A DNA stretch of 64,000 bases from an uncultured Clostridia bacterium (GCA_934647235.1 CAKUFG010000011.1:20968-84967); one strand, 5' to 3'. Counted from the first letter of the stretch, positions 51,125 through 60,867 are shown. Numbers and translations are program-made. Notes: generated from the letters alone by a model not told the origin.

Positions 51125-51694
51125 TTATAGTTGCCAACCAATCTCCATCAGCATTTGCCTCACCAGGTGCATGGGAAGCCCGATCACGTTGGACGGGCTG
51201 CCCTCAATGGCCGATACGAACATGCCGCCCATCCCCTGCGCGCCGTAGGCCCCGGCCTTGTCCATGGGCTCGCCGCTGTCAATGTAGCGCTGCGCAGCCT
51301 CGGGCGCAATCGAAGTAAAGCGTACCCGTGTCTGATCGCAGCGCGTATCGGCGCGGCCGGTTTTGCCGTCAATCACGGTTACGCCGGTATAGACGGTGTT
51401 TTCGCCGCCCGAAAGCAGCATGAGCATGCGCATGGCGTCCTGCTGATCCTGGGGCTTTCCCATGATTTCGCCCCGACAGGCAACCAGCGTATCCGCGCCC
51501 AGCACCGTGCAGCCGGGATGGCTCCTGGCAACCGCCAGCGCCTTGCGGCGGGACAGCGCCATCACGATTTCATCCGGCGCGCCGGTCATATGCTCGTCTA
51601 CGTCTGCCGGGCAAACCTGATAAGCGACGCCCATCAGCGAAAGCAGCTCCCGGCGGCGCGGCGAGCCGGAGGCCAATATCAATAAATCCTGCAT
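51125..51694 (-). CDS. maf: Maf family nucleoside triphosphate pyrophosphatase
   Basis: 189 residues. LLILASGSPRRRELLSLMG is the family start, followed by DVDEH, GADTLVACRGEIMGKPQD and YGAQGMGGMFVSAIEGSPSNVIGLP. It hydrolyses modified or canonical NTPs to the monophosphate and is usually placed before mreB, as here. I chose ATG 51694 with AAGGA about ten bases upstream; an in-frame ATG at 51721 is an alternative. Confidence 0.93.
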   Translation of the reverse strand: MQDLLILASGSPRRRELLSLMGVAYQVCPADVDEHMTGAPDEIVMALSRRKALAVARSHPGCTVLGADTLVACRGEIMGKPQDQQDAMRMLMLLSGGENTVYTGVTVIDGKTGRADTRCDQTRVRFTSIAPEAAQRYIDSGEPMDKAGAYGAQGMGGMFVSAIEGSPSNVIGLPMHLVRQMLMEIGWQL

Positions 51695-51815
51695 TGCAAA
51701 GCTTTCCTTTTCCGCATCCATGCCAAAAGATGCACAACATATTATAGCACAAATCCCCCCTGCGCGTACAGAGGAATTACATGCAAACGAAACAATTTTG
51801 TAAAATAAATCACAC

Positions 51816-51844
51816 AAAAAGCGGCTTCTTTTTCCAGAAGCCGC
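51816..51844 (-). terminator. Intrinsic terminator of recN
   Basis: On the minus strand GCGGCTTC and GAAGCCGC surround an eight-base loop, followed by TTTTTGTG. It lies about 20 bases after the recN stop. Confidence 0.88.
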
Positions 51845-51865
51845 AGATCATGGCAGGATTGACAA

Positions 51866-53566
51866 TTATTGCTTTTCACGATACGCCTGCGCCTCGCTGA
51901 GCATGGTGCGCGCGTGGGCCAGGCCGCTTTCGCTGTTTTCGCTCACGCCGCTGAGCATGCGCGCAAGCTCCCGCACGCGCGCTTCGCCCGTCAGCTCAGT
52001 CACGCTCGTATTGGTGCGGCCATTGCTTTCGGCCTTCTGAATCAGATAATGGCGCGTCGCCATGGCGGCAATCTGCTGCAAATGCGTCACGCAGATCACC
52101 TGGCGATAGCGGGCGATATCCCACATTTTTTGCGCCACCACCTGGGCTGTGCGTCCCGAAATGCCCGTGTCGATTTCATCAAACACCATGGACGGAATGG
52201 CTGCGCGCTCGGCGGATAGCGCCTTGAGCGACAGCATCACGCGGGACAACTCGCCGCCCGAGGCAATCTTAGAAAGCGGCTTTTTCTCCTCGCCTGCGTT
52301 CGGCGCGATCAAAAAGCGCACGTTATCCGTGCCCAGCGGGCTGCGCGGCGCGTTTTCAGCCGAAAAATCCACATAAAAGCGCGTACCGCGCATGTTCAGA
52401 TCACTCAGCTGCTCCTCCATGCGCTGGGCAAAGCGCTGCGCCAGCTGCCTGCGGGACTTGGACAGCCTGGCTGCCTGCGCGTCATAGGCAGCGGCGGATT
52501 CCATCGCCCGCCTGCGCAGCTTTTCAAGCGTATCCTCGATGCTTTCGTATTTGGACAGCTCTTCGCGTATGCGATCAAGCGCCGCCAGCATTTCGGGAAT
52601 GGTCGCGCCGTAGCGGCGGGACAGCTTGCGGATCATATCCAGCCGTTCCTCCACTTGCTGGGCGCGCTCGGGATTATCATCCAGCGTATCCAGTTCCTGG
52701 CGGATGCTGAGACCCAGATCCTCGGTATCATAATAAAGCGATTCCGCTCGCTGGGAAAGGCGCTCATATTCCTTACCGTATCGCGCAACGGGGGCCAGCG
52801 CGCGCATGGCGGTGCGCGCCTGCTCGATGGCTGCGCGGCCGCCGGCCAGATCATACAGGGCGGTATAGGCCTCGCGCAGTCCCTGGGCGATCTTCTCGCC
52901 GGCGCGGAAACGGTCGCGCTCCTGCGTCAGCTGCTCCTCCTCGCCCTCAGTCAGATTGGCGGCGGAAAGCTCCTGCTCCTGCTCCTGCAGCTCCTGCAGC
53001 CGCTCCTCACGGTGCGCGCTTTCCTGCTTGAGGCGCTTATAGGCCAGGGCCGCGTCGTGATAGTCCTGATAAGCCTGCGCTGTCGCGCGCATCAGGGCGG
53101 CGTGCGCTTCATCGCCCATGGCGTCCAGGCAGGAAAGGTGATTCTTGTCTTCCAGCAGGGATTGATGCTCATGCTGGCCGTGCAGATCCATCAGCGTGCC
53201 GGCCAGCTCGCGCAGCATCGTCAGCGGCATGCCAACGCCCTGGATGCGGCATACGCTGCGGCCGCTTTGATTGATCTCACGCGAAAGCGTAACCGTGCCT
53301 TCGTCTGCGTCGATCTCATGTGCCTGCAGCCAGCGCGCCGCCGCAAGGCAATCCGAAATGTCAAAAAGCCCCTCGGCATAGGCCTTGTCACAGCCGGTGC
53401 GGATCAGATCGCGATCCGCGCGGCCGCCCAGGATCAGGCTCATGGCGTCAACCACGATGGACTTGCCCGCGCCCGTTTCACCCGTCATCACATGCAGGCC
53501 CTTGCCAAAGGACAATTCAATTTGATCGATCAGCGCGATGTTTTTGATAAACAGCTGCAGCAGCAT
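51866..53566 (-). CDS. recN: DNA repair protein RecN
   Basis: 566 residues. The SMC-like ATPase has Walker A MTGETGAGKSIVVDAMSLILGG at the N-terminus and the signature LSRVMLSLKAL with Walker B MVFDEIDTGISGRTAQVVA near the C-terminus. Two coiled-coil arms lie between. It acts early in double-strand break repair. It follows argR by 39 bases, the standard argR-recN pairing in Firmicutes. Confidence 0.96.
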   Translation of the reverse strand: MLLQLFIKNIALIDQIELSFGKGLHVMTGETGAGKSIVVDAMSLILGGRADRDLIRTGCDKAYAEGLFDISDCLAAARWLQAHEIDADEGTVTLSREINQSGRSVCRIQGVGMPLTMLRELAGTLMDLHGQHEHQSLLEDKNHLSCLDAMGDEAHAALMRATAQAYQDYHDAALAYKRLKQESAHREERLQELQEQEQELSAANLTEGEEEQLTQERDRFRAGEKIAQGLREAYTALYDLAGGRAAIEQARTAMRALAPVARYGKEYERLSQRAESLYYDTEDLGLSIRQELDTLDDNPERAQQVEERLDMIRKLSRRYGATIPEMLAALDRIREELSKYESIEDTLEKLRRRAMESAAAYDAQAARLSKSRRQLAQRFAQRMEEQLSDLNMRGTRFYVDFSAENAPRSPLGTDNVRFLIAPNAGEEKKPLSKIASGGELSRVMLSLKALSAERAAIPSMVFDEIDTGISGRTAQVVAQKMWDIARYRQVICVTHLQQIAAMATRHYLIQKAESNGRTNTSVTELTGEARVRELARMLSGVSENSESGLAHARTMLSEAQAYREKQ

Positions 53567-53605
53567 AGCATCCCTTCCTTGGTGCGTCAGCGCTCTGCGC
53601 GTGCG

Positions 53606-54055
53606 TTATTTAAGGATTTCGTGAAACTTTTCTACCACCACAGGCGCTTCCGCCGCGCTGCGGACGGCGACAAAGATGGTGTTGTCGCCCGCCATGGTGC
53701 CCAGAATTTCGGGCCAGCGCATGCTGTCAATGGCCTCGGCGGCAGCGTTGGCGCTGCCTGCCAGGGTGTGAATGACCACCAGGTTTTCGGCGTAGGTGAT
53801 GGAGAGGACGGAATCAATAAACATGCGCACCAGGCGCTCGGAAACGCCGTGCTCCGCCTTGGCGGCGGTAGCATATTTATAGGCGCCGCTGGGCGTGAGC
53901 ACCTTCAGCAGGCGCAGCTCCTTGATATCGCGGCTGACGGTGGCCTGGGTGACGATAATGCCCATATCGCGCAGGCGCGCAGCCAGATCCTCCTGCGTTT
54001 CGATGTCGTTATGCTCGATAATACTTAAAATCGCAGTCTGTCTTGCGTTTTTCAT
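53606..54055 (-). CDS. argR: Arginine repressor ArgR
   Basis: 149 residues. The winged helix has ETQEDLAARLRDMGIIVTQATVSRDIKELRLLKV, and the C-terminal arginine-binding hexamer domain has HTLAGSANAAAEAIDSMRWPEILGTMAGDNTIFVAV. It controls arginine metabolism genes. GGAG lies six bases before ATG 54055. A promoter is present at 54097-54125. Confidence 0.96.
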   Translation of the reverse strand: MKNARQTAILSIIEHNDIETQEDLAARLRDMGIIVTQATVSRDIKELRLLKVLTPSGAYKYATAAKAEHGVSERLVRMFIDSVLSITYAENLVVIHTLAGSANAAAEAIDSMRWPEILGTMAGDNTIFVAVRSAAEAPVVVEKFHEILK

Positions 54056-54096
54056 CTCATTCTCCTTACGCGCCGCGTTTTTGACGACACGCAGTC

Positions 54097-54125
54097 ATTA
54101 TAGCATAGCGCGGCAGTCAATGCAA
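54097..54125 (-). promoter_or_regulatory. Sigma-A promoter of argR-recN
   Basis: TTGCAT (54125-54120) and TATAAT (54102-54097) on the minus strand are separated by 17 bases. Confidence 0.8.
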
Positions 54126-54171
54126 CCAAACGGATGCATATTTTTTCGCATTAAACAGCATTTATGCAAAA

Positions 54172-55701
54172 TCATCGCGGCGTTACGCCCACATAGTATA
54201 CGGCGGCGCGCGCGCGGTAGGTATCGGTGGAAATCAGCTTTTGCGACTGCACCATGCCGTTTCTGCAATATTGCAGATAAGTTTTTACCACATAGCCCTC
54301 GGAGCCGCTGGACACCTTGTGCTTCTGATCCTCATAGGTGACGTATTTCGCGTCCTTATCCTTTTTGATGATATCCTCGGGGATTTCCAGCTTTTCCACA
54401 ATGGTGGATTCCAGCTTATAGGATGCGCCGTCCGGCAGGGCCTGGCCGAAAAAGCGCACCACGCACTGCTTGCGGCCGGAGGGCGTTTGCTCAATGCCGG
54501 CGGTGATATACACCGTGCCGCCCGTTTTATTGGTAAAGGCCAGATCGATTTCGTGGCCGCGCATATCGTTTACCGTCGCGTCCTGCCCCAGGGAAATATA
54601 CGATACCGGCATGGAATGCGGCGTGCGGCTTGTGATGGTCATTCCCGCGCACAGCGCCGCGCTGTACAGCGTGGTGCTTACCTGGCATACGCCGCCGCCC
54701 ACCACATCAACCAGCTGCCCGGATACATAGCCCAACGCCACCTGATAGCCATTTTCAACGCTGCGCTTGCCCACGGTTTTGTTAAAGCTGAAGCGCGCAT
54801 TGTTCTCCAGAATCAGACCGTTGATCTTGGCAAAAGCCACGGCGATATTCGCGTTTCGAATCTCGGTGGAGGCGCGGTCGATGGCCGTGGAGGCCGTCGC
54901 CAGCAGCGATACGCTCTGCTTGGCCTGCGCCAGGGTGATTTCCGGCTCAATGCTGATCATTGGAATATCATAGCGCCCGCTTTCGCCCGTGGCGGCACGG
55001 CGCAGAATTTCTGCCTTCGCGGCCTCCTGATCAATTGTACGGCCATAGACGGGGCTGGTAAAGGTGAAGGGCTCCTCGGCGTTGGCAGGATCAAAGGCGG
55101 CCACTGCCGCGTTCTGCGGCGCACGGTACACGTTTTCCGCGATGATCTTCAGAATATACTCAATTTGCCCGGCCGAGCCCTCGGCCGGCTCGATATAGCC
55201 CTGATATGGCTGCTGCGTAAGCTGCTGCACATCGGCCAGATACTGCTCGTACCCGCCCGTATGCCCAAGCTCCCAGGCCGACTGCAGCAGGCTGTTGATC
55301 TGCTCATAATCCGCCCGGATCCCGGCAGCGGCGTAATTGATGGTTGTATATACAAAGCCGTCGCAGGCTAGCTGCAGCGACCAGGCGTTTTCCCACTCCT
55401 GCACGCGCTTTGAAACCGCATCCATGGCCTCGTTGTAGGTCATGCCGCCTAGCGAAATACCGTCCACATAGATGCCGTCCAGAAAGGTCTGGCGGCTGGC
55501 GTTATAGGCGCGGCGCTCGTCGCTAACGCCGCCGTGCGTCAAAGCAAAAACGGCTGCTGCAGTGACGACAGCAATGGCGATCAGCGCGCAGGCAAAGAAA
55601 AGCCGCTTTTTCCGACTTGAGCGGCGATGCCGGCGGCGGGGCTTTTGAGGCGCTGCTGCGGGCGCTTGCCTGGGCGCGGGGCGATATCCCTGGTTCTGCA
55701 T
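54172..55701 (-). CDS. VanW family protein (YoaR-like), membrane anchored
   Basis: 509 residues. A Pro/Ala/Arg-rich cytoplasmic start is followed by one membrane helix (RLFFACALIAIAVVTAAAVF), a putative peptidoglycan-binding domain (about residues 80-270) and the VanW domain (FSFNKTVGKRSVENGYQVA, VVGGGVCQVSTTLYSAAL). The function of VanW is not established; it is linked to the cell wall. It is the last gene of ftsH-php-vanW, 8 bases after the PHP gene. Confidence 0.88.
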   Translation of the reverse strand: MQNQGYRPAPRQAPAAAPQKPRRRHRRSSRKKRLFFACALIAIAVVTAAAVFALTHGGVSDERRAYNASRQTFLDGIYVDGISLGGMTYNEAMDAVSKRVQEWENAWSLQLACDGFVYTTINYAAAGIRADYEQINSLLQSAWELGHTGGYEQYLADVQQLTQQPYQGYIEPAEGSAGQIEYILKIIAENVYRAPQNAAVAAFDPANAEEPFTFTSPVYGRTIDQEAAKAEILRRAATGESGRYDIPMISIEPEITLAQAKQSVSLLATASTAIDRASTEIRNANIAVAFAKINGLILENNARFSFNKTVGKRSVENGYQVALGYVSGQLVDVVGGGVCQVSTTLYSAALCAGMTITSRTPHSMPVSYISLGQDATVNDMRGHEIDLAFTNKTGGTVYITAGIEQTPSGRKQCVVRFFGQALPDGASYKLESTIVEKLEIPEDIIKKDKDAKYVTYEDQKHKVSSGSEGYVVKTYLQYCRNGMVQSQKLISTDTYRARAAVYYVGVTPR

Positions 55702-55709
55702 CGGGAAAA

Positions 55710-56567
55710 TCAGTTTCCTTTCAGTGTTTCAATCGTATCCAGAAGGCGCTGCGTATCGGCATGTATGCCGGGCCAATGGGCGCGCATCGCGCCCAAATCC
55801 GCATGCTTATCCCCCTCAGCATGAAAATCGCTGCCGCCGGTGACAAGCAGATGATGCCGATGGGCGCAGGCCGCCCATTTGTCAAATTGATCGGGCAGAT
55901 GAGCGGGATGATAGACCTCCATGCCCAGAAGCCCGGCTTGGATCCACGCCGGCAGCGCCTGCGCCAGCATATCGTCCGACCAGCCCAGCAAGCCGGGATG
56001 CGCCAGCACCGGCACGGCGCGCAGGCTGCGCAGAAGCGCGATTGCCTTGGATGGCTCCAGCATTTCTCTCGGCACATAAGCCGGGCAGCCCTTGCCAAGG
56101 TACCGGTCAAAGGCTTCCTGCACGCTTGCCGCATAGCCGCGCGCAAGCATGGCGCGGGCAATCTGCGGACGGCCGATCACGCCGCCGCTTTTGACGGGGA
56201 TTTCAGCCTGATCCAGCGGCATGCCCAGCGCGGCCAGCTTTTCAAGCATGCGGTCGGCACGGGTCATGCGTTCCTGCGCCATGCGGCTTAAAAACGCCTC
56301 CAGGCGCGCATCGCCCTGCGGCACGCCGTAGCCTAAAATATGAATCTCCTGCTCGCCGCCCGTGCTGAGTTCAACCGCCGGAATCAGGATAATTCCAGCC
56401 TGCGCTGCGGCCCTTTGCGCCTCGGCCACGCCGGCAATAGTATCGTGATCGCTGACAGCCAGGCAGGTAAGCCCGCGTTCCTTGGCGCGGAAAACGACCT
56501 GCGATGGCGCAAGCACGCCATCGGAGGCCGTTGTATGAATATGAAGATCTGTCTGTAGCTCTGTCAT
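55710..56567 (-). CDS. PHP domain phosphoesterase
   Basis: 285 residues. Metal ligands are visible in TDLHIHTTASDG, VSDHDTIAG, PAVELS, VLAHPGLLG and GGSDFHAE. It matches PHP proteins such as 3',5'-nucleoside bisphosphate phosphatase. The substrate is inferred. I placed the start at ATG 56567, 8 bases beyond the ftsH stop; ATG 56582, overlapping ftsH, is also possible. No clear Shine-Dalgarno decides between them. Confidence 0.88.
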   Translation of the reverse strand: MTELQTDLHIHTTASDGVLAPSQVVFRAKERGLTCLAVSDHDTIAGVAEAQRAAAQAGIILIPAVELSTGGEQEIHILGYGVPQGDARLEAFLSRMAQERMTRADRMLEKLAALGMPLDQAEIPVKSGGVIGRPQIARAMLARGYAASVQEAFDRYLGKGCPAYVPREMLEPSKAIALLRSLRAVPVLAHPGLLGWSDDMLAQALPAWIQAGLLGMEVYHPAHLPDQFDKWAACAHRHHLLVTGGSDFHAEGDKHADLGAMRAHWPGIHADTQRLLDTIETLKGN

Positions 56568-56574
56568 ATTCCGA

Positions 56575-58548
56575 TTATTCATTCGCAGTATTGCTTTCTT
56601 CAGCGGCAGGCGCGGCAGCTTCTGGCTGCTGGGGCTGCTCCTGGGCAGGCTCATCCTTGTGCTTTTCAGGCAGCGGACGGCCCTCCATAAAGGCCACGAA
56701 CTCCTCGCGGGACAGCGTTTCGCGCTCGATCAGCAGCTCGGCCAGGCCGTTGAGCTTATCCTGATGCTGGGTCAGCGTATCCATCGCCGTCTGATAGCAG
56801 GATTTGAGCAGCTCGCTCACCTCAGCGTCCACCTTGGCAGCCAGCTCCTCGCTGTATTCGCGGGAATGGCCAAAGGATGCGCCCACAAAGACTTCCTGAT
56901 CGCTGTCCAGATAGATGGTGCCGATCTTATCGCTCATACCAAAGCGCGTTATCATCGCGCGGCAGGTGCTGGTGGCATGCTGCAGATCGCTCTGCGCGCC
57001 GGTATAAACGTCATGGAAGATCAGCCGCTCCGCCGCGTGGCCGCCCAGCATCATGGACGTGCGCTGCAACAGCTGATTGCGGCTCATGTTGTCCAGCTCC
57101 TTGGAGGGCAGGGACAGCGTAAAGCCGCCCGCGCCGCCGCGAGGCACGATGGTAACGGTGTGCACTTCATCGCACAGCGGCAGGAAATGCCCCACGATGG
57201 CGTGACCCGCCTCATGATAGGCAACCAGCTTGCGGTCTTCCTCAAGCACCTTGTGGCTCTTCTTCTCAGGACCCATCTGCACGCGTTCCACCGCTTCGAT
57301 CAGCATGGACTGGTCAATCTGCGTTTTGCGCGCGCGCGCCGCACGGATGGCTGCTTCGTTCATGATGTTTTCCAGATCCGCGCCGGTAGCGAAGGGCGTG
57401 CGCTTGGCGATGTTTTTAAGATCGACGTCCGCCGCCAGAGGCTTTCCGCGGGAATGCACCTTCAGAATTTCAACGCGGCCGTCCACATCGGGATAGTTGA
57501 CCGTAATCTGGCGGTCAAAGCGGCCGGGACGCAGCAGAGCGGGATCCAGAATATCGCGGCGGTTGGTGGCAGCCATGACGATTACGCCCTCATTGGCGGC
57601 AAAGCCGTCCATTTCCACCAGCAGCTGGTTCAACGTCTGCTCGCGCTCGTCGTGTCCGCCGCCCAGGCCCGCGCCGCGATGGCGGCCCACCGCGTCGATT
57701 TCATCAATAAAAACGATACTGGGCGAATTGCGCTTGGCCTGTTCAAACAGATCGCGCACGCGGCTTGCGCCCACGCCCACGAACATTTCAACAAAGTCGG
57801 AGCCGCTGATGGAGAAGAAGGGCACGTCCGCCTCGCCGGCCACAGCCTTGGCCAGCAGCGTTTTGCCCGTGCCGGGAGGGCCCACCAGCAGCACGCCCTT
57901 GGGAATACGCGCGCCAAGGGCCAGATAGGTGCGCGGATTGCGCAGGAAATCCACCAGCTCCTTGAGCTCTTCCTTTTCCTCAACAGCGCCGGCCACATCC
58001 GCAAAGCGAACCTTATTCTTGCTCGGATCGCTCATCTGGGCGCGGCTGCGGCCAAAGTTCATCACCTTGCCGTTGCCGCCCATCTGCTGGCGCATCAGGA
58101 ACCACCAGAAGAACAGCATCAGCCCGATCATCAGGATGAAGGGCAGCCATTCCAGAATCCAGGGCGTAGTCAGAGGCGCAAGATAGATGATATCCAGCGA
58201 TTTCCCGGAGAAAACAAGGTTGCCCTCGCTGATCATGGCGCGATCCACACCCGCGTCCGCCGCGGCCATGGTGCGCAGGGTATCCAGAAAATCAGAGCCG
58301 ATAACGCAGTAAAAATCGTAGCTGTCCGGAAACTCCGCATAGGAGCGCACGGAATCATAGTACATGCCGTACAGGTTCTGCCCGCGGACGGCGACATACT
58401 CCACCTTGCCGTCCTGCACCTTTTTCAGCAGGTCGGGATAGGTGATTTCACCGCCCGTGCTTTTGCCTCCGGAGAGCAGCACGGCCATGAGGATGAACGC
58501 GGCAATCAGTACGATATAGCCGATCAGGCCGCGAGAGGGCTTTTTCAA
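56575..58548 (-). CDS. ftsH: ATP-dependent zinc metalloprotease FtsH
   Basis: 657 residues. Two membrane helices (residues 8-25 and about 130-152) surround an exported domain. The AAA domain has VGPPGTGKTLLAKAVAGEA, FIDEIDAVGRHRG and the second region of homology. The protease has YHEAGHAIVGH with zinc-binding histidines. The tail is rich in Glu, Gln and Pro. It degrades misfolded membrane proteins. AAGGAGG precedes ATG 58548. hpt-ftsH is a common pair. Confidence 0.97.
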   Translation of the reverse strand: MKKPSRGLIGYIVLIAAFILMAVLLSGGKSTGGEITYPDLLKKVQDGKVEYVAVRGQNLYGMYYDSVRSYAEFPDSYDFYCVIGSDFLDTLRTMAAADAGVDRAMISEGNLVFSGKSLDIIYLAPLTTPWILEWLPFILMIGLMLFFWWFLMRQQMGGNGKVMNFGRSRAQMSDPSKNKVRFADVAGAVEEKEELKELVDFLRNPRTYLALGARIPKGVLLVGPPGTGKTLLAKAVAGEADVPFFSISGSDFVEMFVGVGASRVRDLFEQAKRNSPSIVFIDEIDAVGRHRGAGLGGGHDEREQTLNQLLVEMDGFAANEGVIVMAATNRRDILDPALLRPGRFDRQITVNYPDVDGRVEILKVHSRGKPLAADVDLKNIAKRTPFATGADLENIMNEAAIRAARARKTQIDQSMLIEAVERVQMGPEKKSHKVLEEDRKLVAYHEAGHAIVGHFLPLCDEVHTVTIVPRGGAGGFTLSLPSKELDNMSRNQLLQRTSMMLGGHAAERLIFHDVYTGAQSDLQHATSTCRAMITRFGMSDKIGTIYLDSDQEVFVGASFGHSREYSEELAAKVDAEVSELLKSCYQTAMDTLTQHQDKLNGLAELLIERETLSREEFVAFMEGRPLPEKHKDEPAQEQPQQPEAAAPAAEESNTANE

Positions 58549-58583
58549 AGGACAAATCCTCCTTAAAAATACAGTACAAATCT

Positions 58584-58613
58584 ATTATACCACATCGGTG
58601 GGAGATATTGCAA
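58584..58613 (-). promoter_or_regulatory. Sigma-A promoter of ftsH
   Basis: TTGCAA (58613-58608) and TATAAT (58589-58584) on the minus strand are 18 bases apart, between hpt and ftsH. Confidence 0.75.
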
Positions 58614-58626
58614 ACCGCCGATGGGC

Positions 58627-59184
58627 TTATTTGGTGTAAATTCTCGGATGCAGCACGCCGATATCGGGCAGGTTGCGATACTTTTCATCATAGTCCAGGC
58701 CGTAGCCCACCACAAACGCATCGGGAATGACAAAGCAGGAATAGTCCACATTCAGCTCCACCCGGCGGCGGGCAGGCTTATCCAGCAGCGTCGCAATGCG
58801 CACGCTGGCCGCGCCGCGCTGGGCGAATTCCTTTTTAATATAAGAAAGGGTCATGCCGCTGTCCACGATATCCTCTACCACCAGCACATCGCGGCCGCAG
58901 ATATCACGGTCCAGATCCTTCACCAGCTTTACAACGCCGGTGGACTTGGTGCTGCTGCCGTAGCTGGAAATGGCCATGAAATCCGTGACCAGTGGGAAAT
59001 CCAGCTCGCGCAGCAAATCGGCAAAGAACATCACCGCGCCCTTGAGAATGCACACAACCACGGGCGTTTTGCCCTGATAATCGGCGCTGATGCGCTTTGC
59101 GACTTCTTTCACCTGCGTCTGAATTTCATCACGGGTAATCAGTATTTTTTCCAGATCCTGATACTGCGAAAACTGGTTTTCCAT
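58627..59184 (-). CDS. hpt: Hypoxanthine phosphoribosyltransferase
   Basis: 185 residues. The PRPP-binding motif is VLVVEDIVDSGMTL, with VVCILKGAVMFFADLLRE near residue 47 and VGYGLDYDEKYRNLPDIGVL near the end. It salvages hypoxanthine and guanine. GGGAGGGG lies before ATG 59184, 14 bases after the tilS stop, the classic tilS-hpt-ftsH order. Confidence 0.96.
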   Translation of the reverse strand: MENQFSQYQDLEKILITRDEIQTQVKEVAKRISADYQGKTPVVVCILKGAVMFFADLLRELDFPLVTDFMAISSYGSSTKSTGVVKLVKDLDRDICGRDVLVVEDIVDSGMTLSYIKKEFAQRGAASVRIATLLDKPARRRVELNVDYSCFVIPDAFVVGYGLDYDEKYRNLPDIGVLHPRIYTK

Positions 59185-59198
59185 TGGTATTCCCCTCC

Positions 59199-60512
59199 CT
59201 ATATTGCGTCGGGCAGCATGCCCGTATACGCCAGCAATTTGGCTGCCTGATCCCCCGTCTGCATGCGCAGCGTCTCAGACGCGCCCACGCCGATCACCCA
59301 CAGCACCTCGCTGCCCTGGCACACCAGCGGCCAGTCGTCGCGAAAGGGCAGGTCAATCTGCCGGTCAATCAGGTAGTCCTTCAGTTTTTTTGCGCCCCGC
59401 ATGCCAAACGGCCGGATAAAATCGCCTGTCTGCCGTGTGCGAAGCGCAAGACCGCGCACAAGCACAGCCTCCGGAATGACCTGCGTCAGCCGTCCATCGC
59501 CGCGCCTGCCTGCATAAGGCAGCATACGCAGCGCATTTGCATCCAGCGCGCAGTCGTCAGCCTTGGGCGGCAGCAGATGCAGGCGCGTTCGTGTCCGCAA
59601 TGCACGCCAATCGCCGGGCAGATTTGCATAGCTGCCCTCCGGCAGCTCCAGCAGCGCGCGCAGGCGCTCGGTCTGCTCATAATCCAGCGTAAGGCCGGCC
59701 TCCGCCGCATAAACGCGCAGCATTCTGCGCTGCATGGCTGGTTCCCGATCCGTCAGCGCCTTCAGCAGGATAAAGCGATGCGCCCACCTGCCGCACGCGC
59801 CCGAAAGCGCATTCTGCGCCAGGTGATTGAGCAGCGCATCCTCCTGCCGCAGGATATCAGCCGCGCGGCAGATGGCGGGCACGGCAGACGCATTTGCCTG
59901 CTCCAGAGCGGGCAGCGCCCGTGCGCGCAGATGATTGCGCGTATAGGCCGTATCCTGATTGCTTTCATCCTCGCGCCAGGGCTGATGGAGCGCCGTCAAA
60001 GCATCCCGGATCTGTGAGCGGCGGACGGTAAGCAGCGGCCGCCAGAAAGCGCCGCTCAACTCCCGCATGCCGGACAGCCCGGCCATGCCGCTGCCATAGA
60101 TCAGATGCATCAGCACGGTTTCGGCCTGATCGTCCATATGATGCGCCAGCGCCAGCACGGCGGCCTGATCCGCCGGCATCGCCTGCTCAAAGGCCGCGTA
60201 GCGCGCGCGGCGCGCAGCGTTCTCTGTGCTGCCATGGGAATCTACCTGCACATGAAACACCGCAAGCGGAATATGCTGCTTGGCGCAAAGCTCGCGGCAG
60301 AAGGCCTCGTCCAGCGCCGCGTTTTCGCGCAGGCCATGATTGACGTGCACGGCCCGCAGCTCAAAGGATGTTTCTTCGCACAGCGTCCGCAGCGCCTGCA
60401 GCAGCAGCACAGAATCCGCGCCGCCGGATAGGGCGACGATCACGCAGCCCGGCCGCCCGATGCGTGCGTAGCTTGCGCGCACAGCAGCGCAAATCAAGGT
60501 AAATTCGTCCAT
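59199..60512 (-). CDS. tilS: tRNA(Ile)-lysidine synthase
   Basis: 437 residues. The PP-loop is ALSGGADSVLLLQAL (residues 27-41), followed by ALAHHMDDQAETVLMHLIYGSG, and the C-terminal TilS domain ends FGMRGAKKLKDYLIDRQIDL. It converts C34 of tRNA-Ile(CAU) to lysidine. A promoter is placed at 60522-60550. The transcript probably continues into hpt. Confidence 0.96.
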   Translation of the reverse strand: MDEFTLICAAVRASYARIGRPGCVIVALSGGADSVLLLQALRTLCEETSFELRAVHVNHGLRENAALDEAFCRELCAKQHIPLAVFHVQVDSHGSTENAARRARYAAFEQAMPADQAAVLALAHHMDDQAETVLMHLIYGSGMAGLSGMRELSGAFWRPLLTVRRSQIRDALTALHQPWREDESNQDTAYTRNHLRARALPALEQANASAVPAICRAADILRQEDALLNHLAQNALSGACGRWAHRFILLKALTDREPAMQRRMLRVYAAEAGLTLDYEQTERLRALLELPEGSYANLPGDWRALRTRTRLHLLPPKADDCALDANALRMLPYAGRRGDGRLTQVIPEAVLVRGLALRTRQTGDFIRPFGMRGAKKLKDYLIDRQIDLPFRDDWPLVCQGSEVLWVIGVGASETLRMQTGDQAAKLLAYTGMLPDAI

Positions 60513-60521
60513 AGCTTTATT

Positions 60522-60550
60522 ATTGTACCCTGCCCGCGCGCCGCGCGCAA
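60522..60550 (-). promoter_or_regulatory. Promoter of tilS-hpt
   Basis: TTGCGC (60550-60545) and TACAAT (60527-60522) on the minus strand are 17 bases apart. The rest of 60551-60663 is AT-rich and holds no gene that I can see. Confidence 0.65.
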
Positions 60551-60663
60551 GGGTTATTTGCGGTTTATGTAAAATTTTATGTAGTTATCCCGCGGAATAT
60601 AGTTATATCCATGATGGCCGTCGTTTTCAGCCGGATAAATATCAAGGTGGAAAATAGCATAAC

Positions 60664-60697
60664 AAAAAACGTTGGAAGAATGAACCTTCCAACGTTT
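60664..60697 (-). terminator. Intrinsic terminator of the tRNA-Pro gene
   Basis: On the minus strand AACGTTGGAAG and CTTCCAACGTT pair perfectly around a seven-base loop, followed by TTTTTT. It abuts the tRNA 3' end. Confidence 0.92.
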
Positions 60698-60774
60698 TGG
60701 TCTGGGTGGAGAGATTTGAACTCTCGACCTCTTGAACCCCATTCAAGCACGCTACCAAACTGCGCTACACCCAG
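60698..60774 (-). tRNA. tRNA-Pro (anticodon GGG)
   Basis: 77 bases including an encoded CCA. The acceptor stem is CTGGGTG/CACCCAG, the D arm GCGCAGTTTGGTAGCG, the anticodon stem CTTGA/TCAAG with loop ATGGGGT (U33, GGG, G37), and the T arm GAGAGTTCAAATCTCTC. G37 is a TrmD target. It is a single, isolated tRNA gene with its own promoter and terminator. Confidence 0.95.
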
Positions 60775-60808
60775 ATACGTCCCGCGCCATTTCTCAGGCG
60801 CAGGATGT

Positions 60809-60837
60809 ATTATATCAGCAAGTGTTCCTGCTGTCAA
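60809..60837 (-). promoter_or_regulatory. Consensus sigma-A promoter of tRNA-Pro
   Basis: TTGACA (60837-60832) and TATAAT (60814-60809) on the minus strand are 17 bases apart, matching the consensus at every position. Confidence 0.9.
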
Positions 60838-60867
60838 GGGTTTTTTACAAAATAATTCAAATTTTTG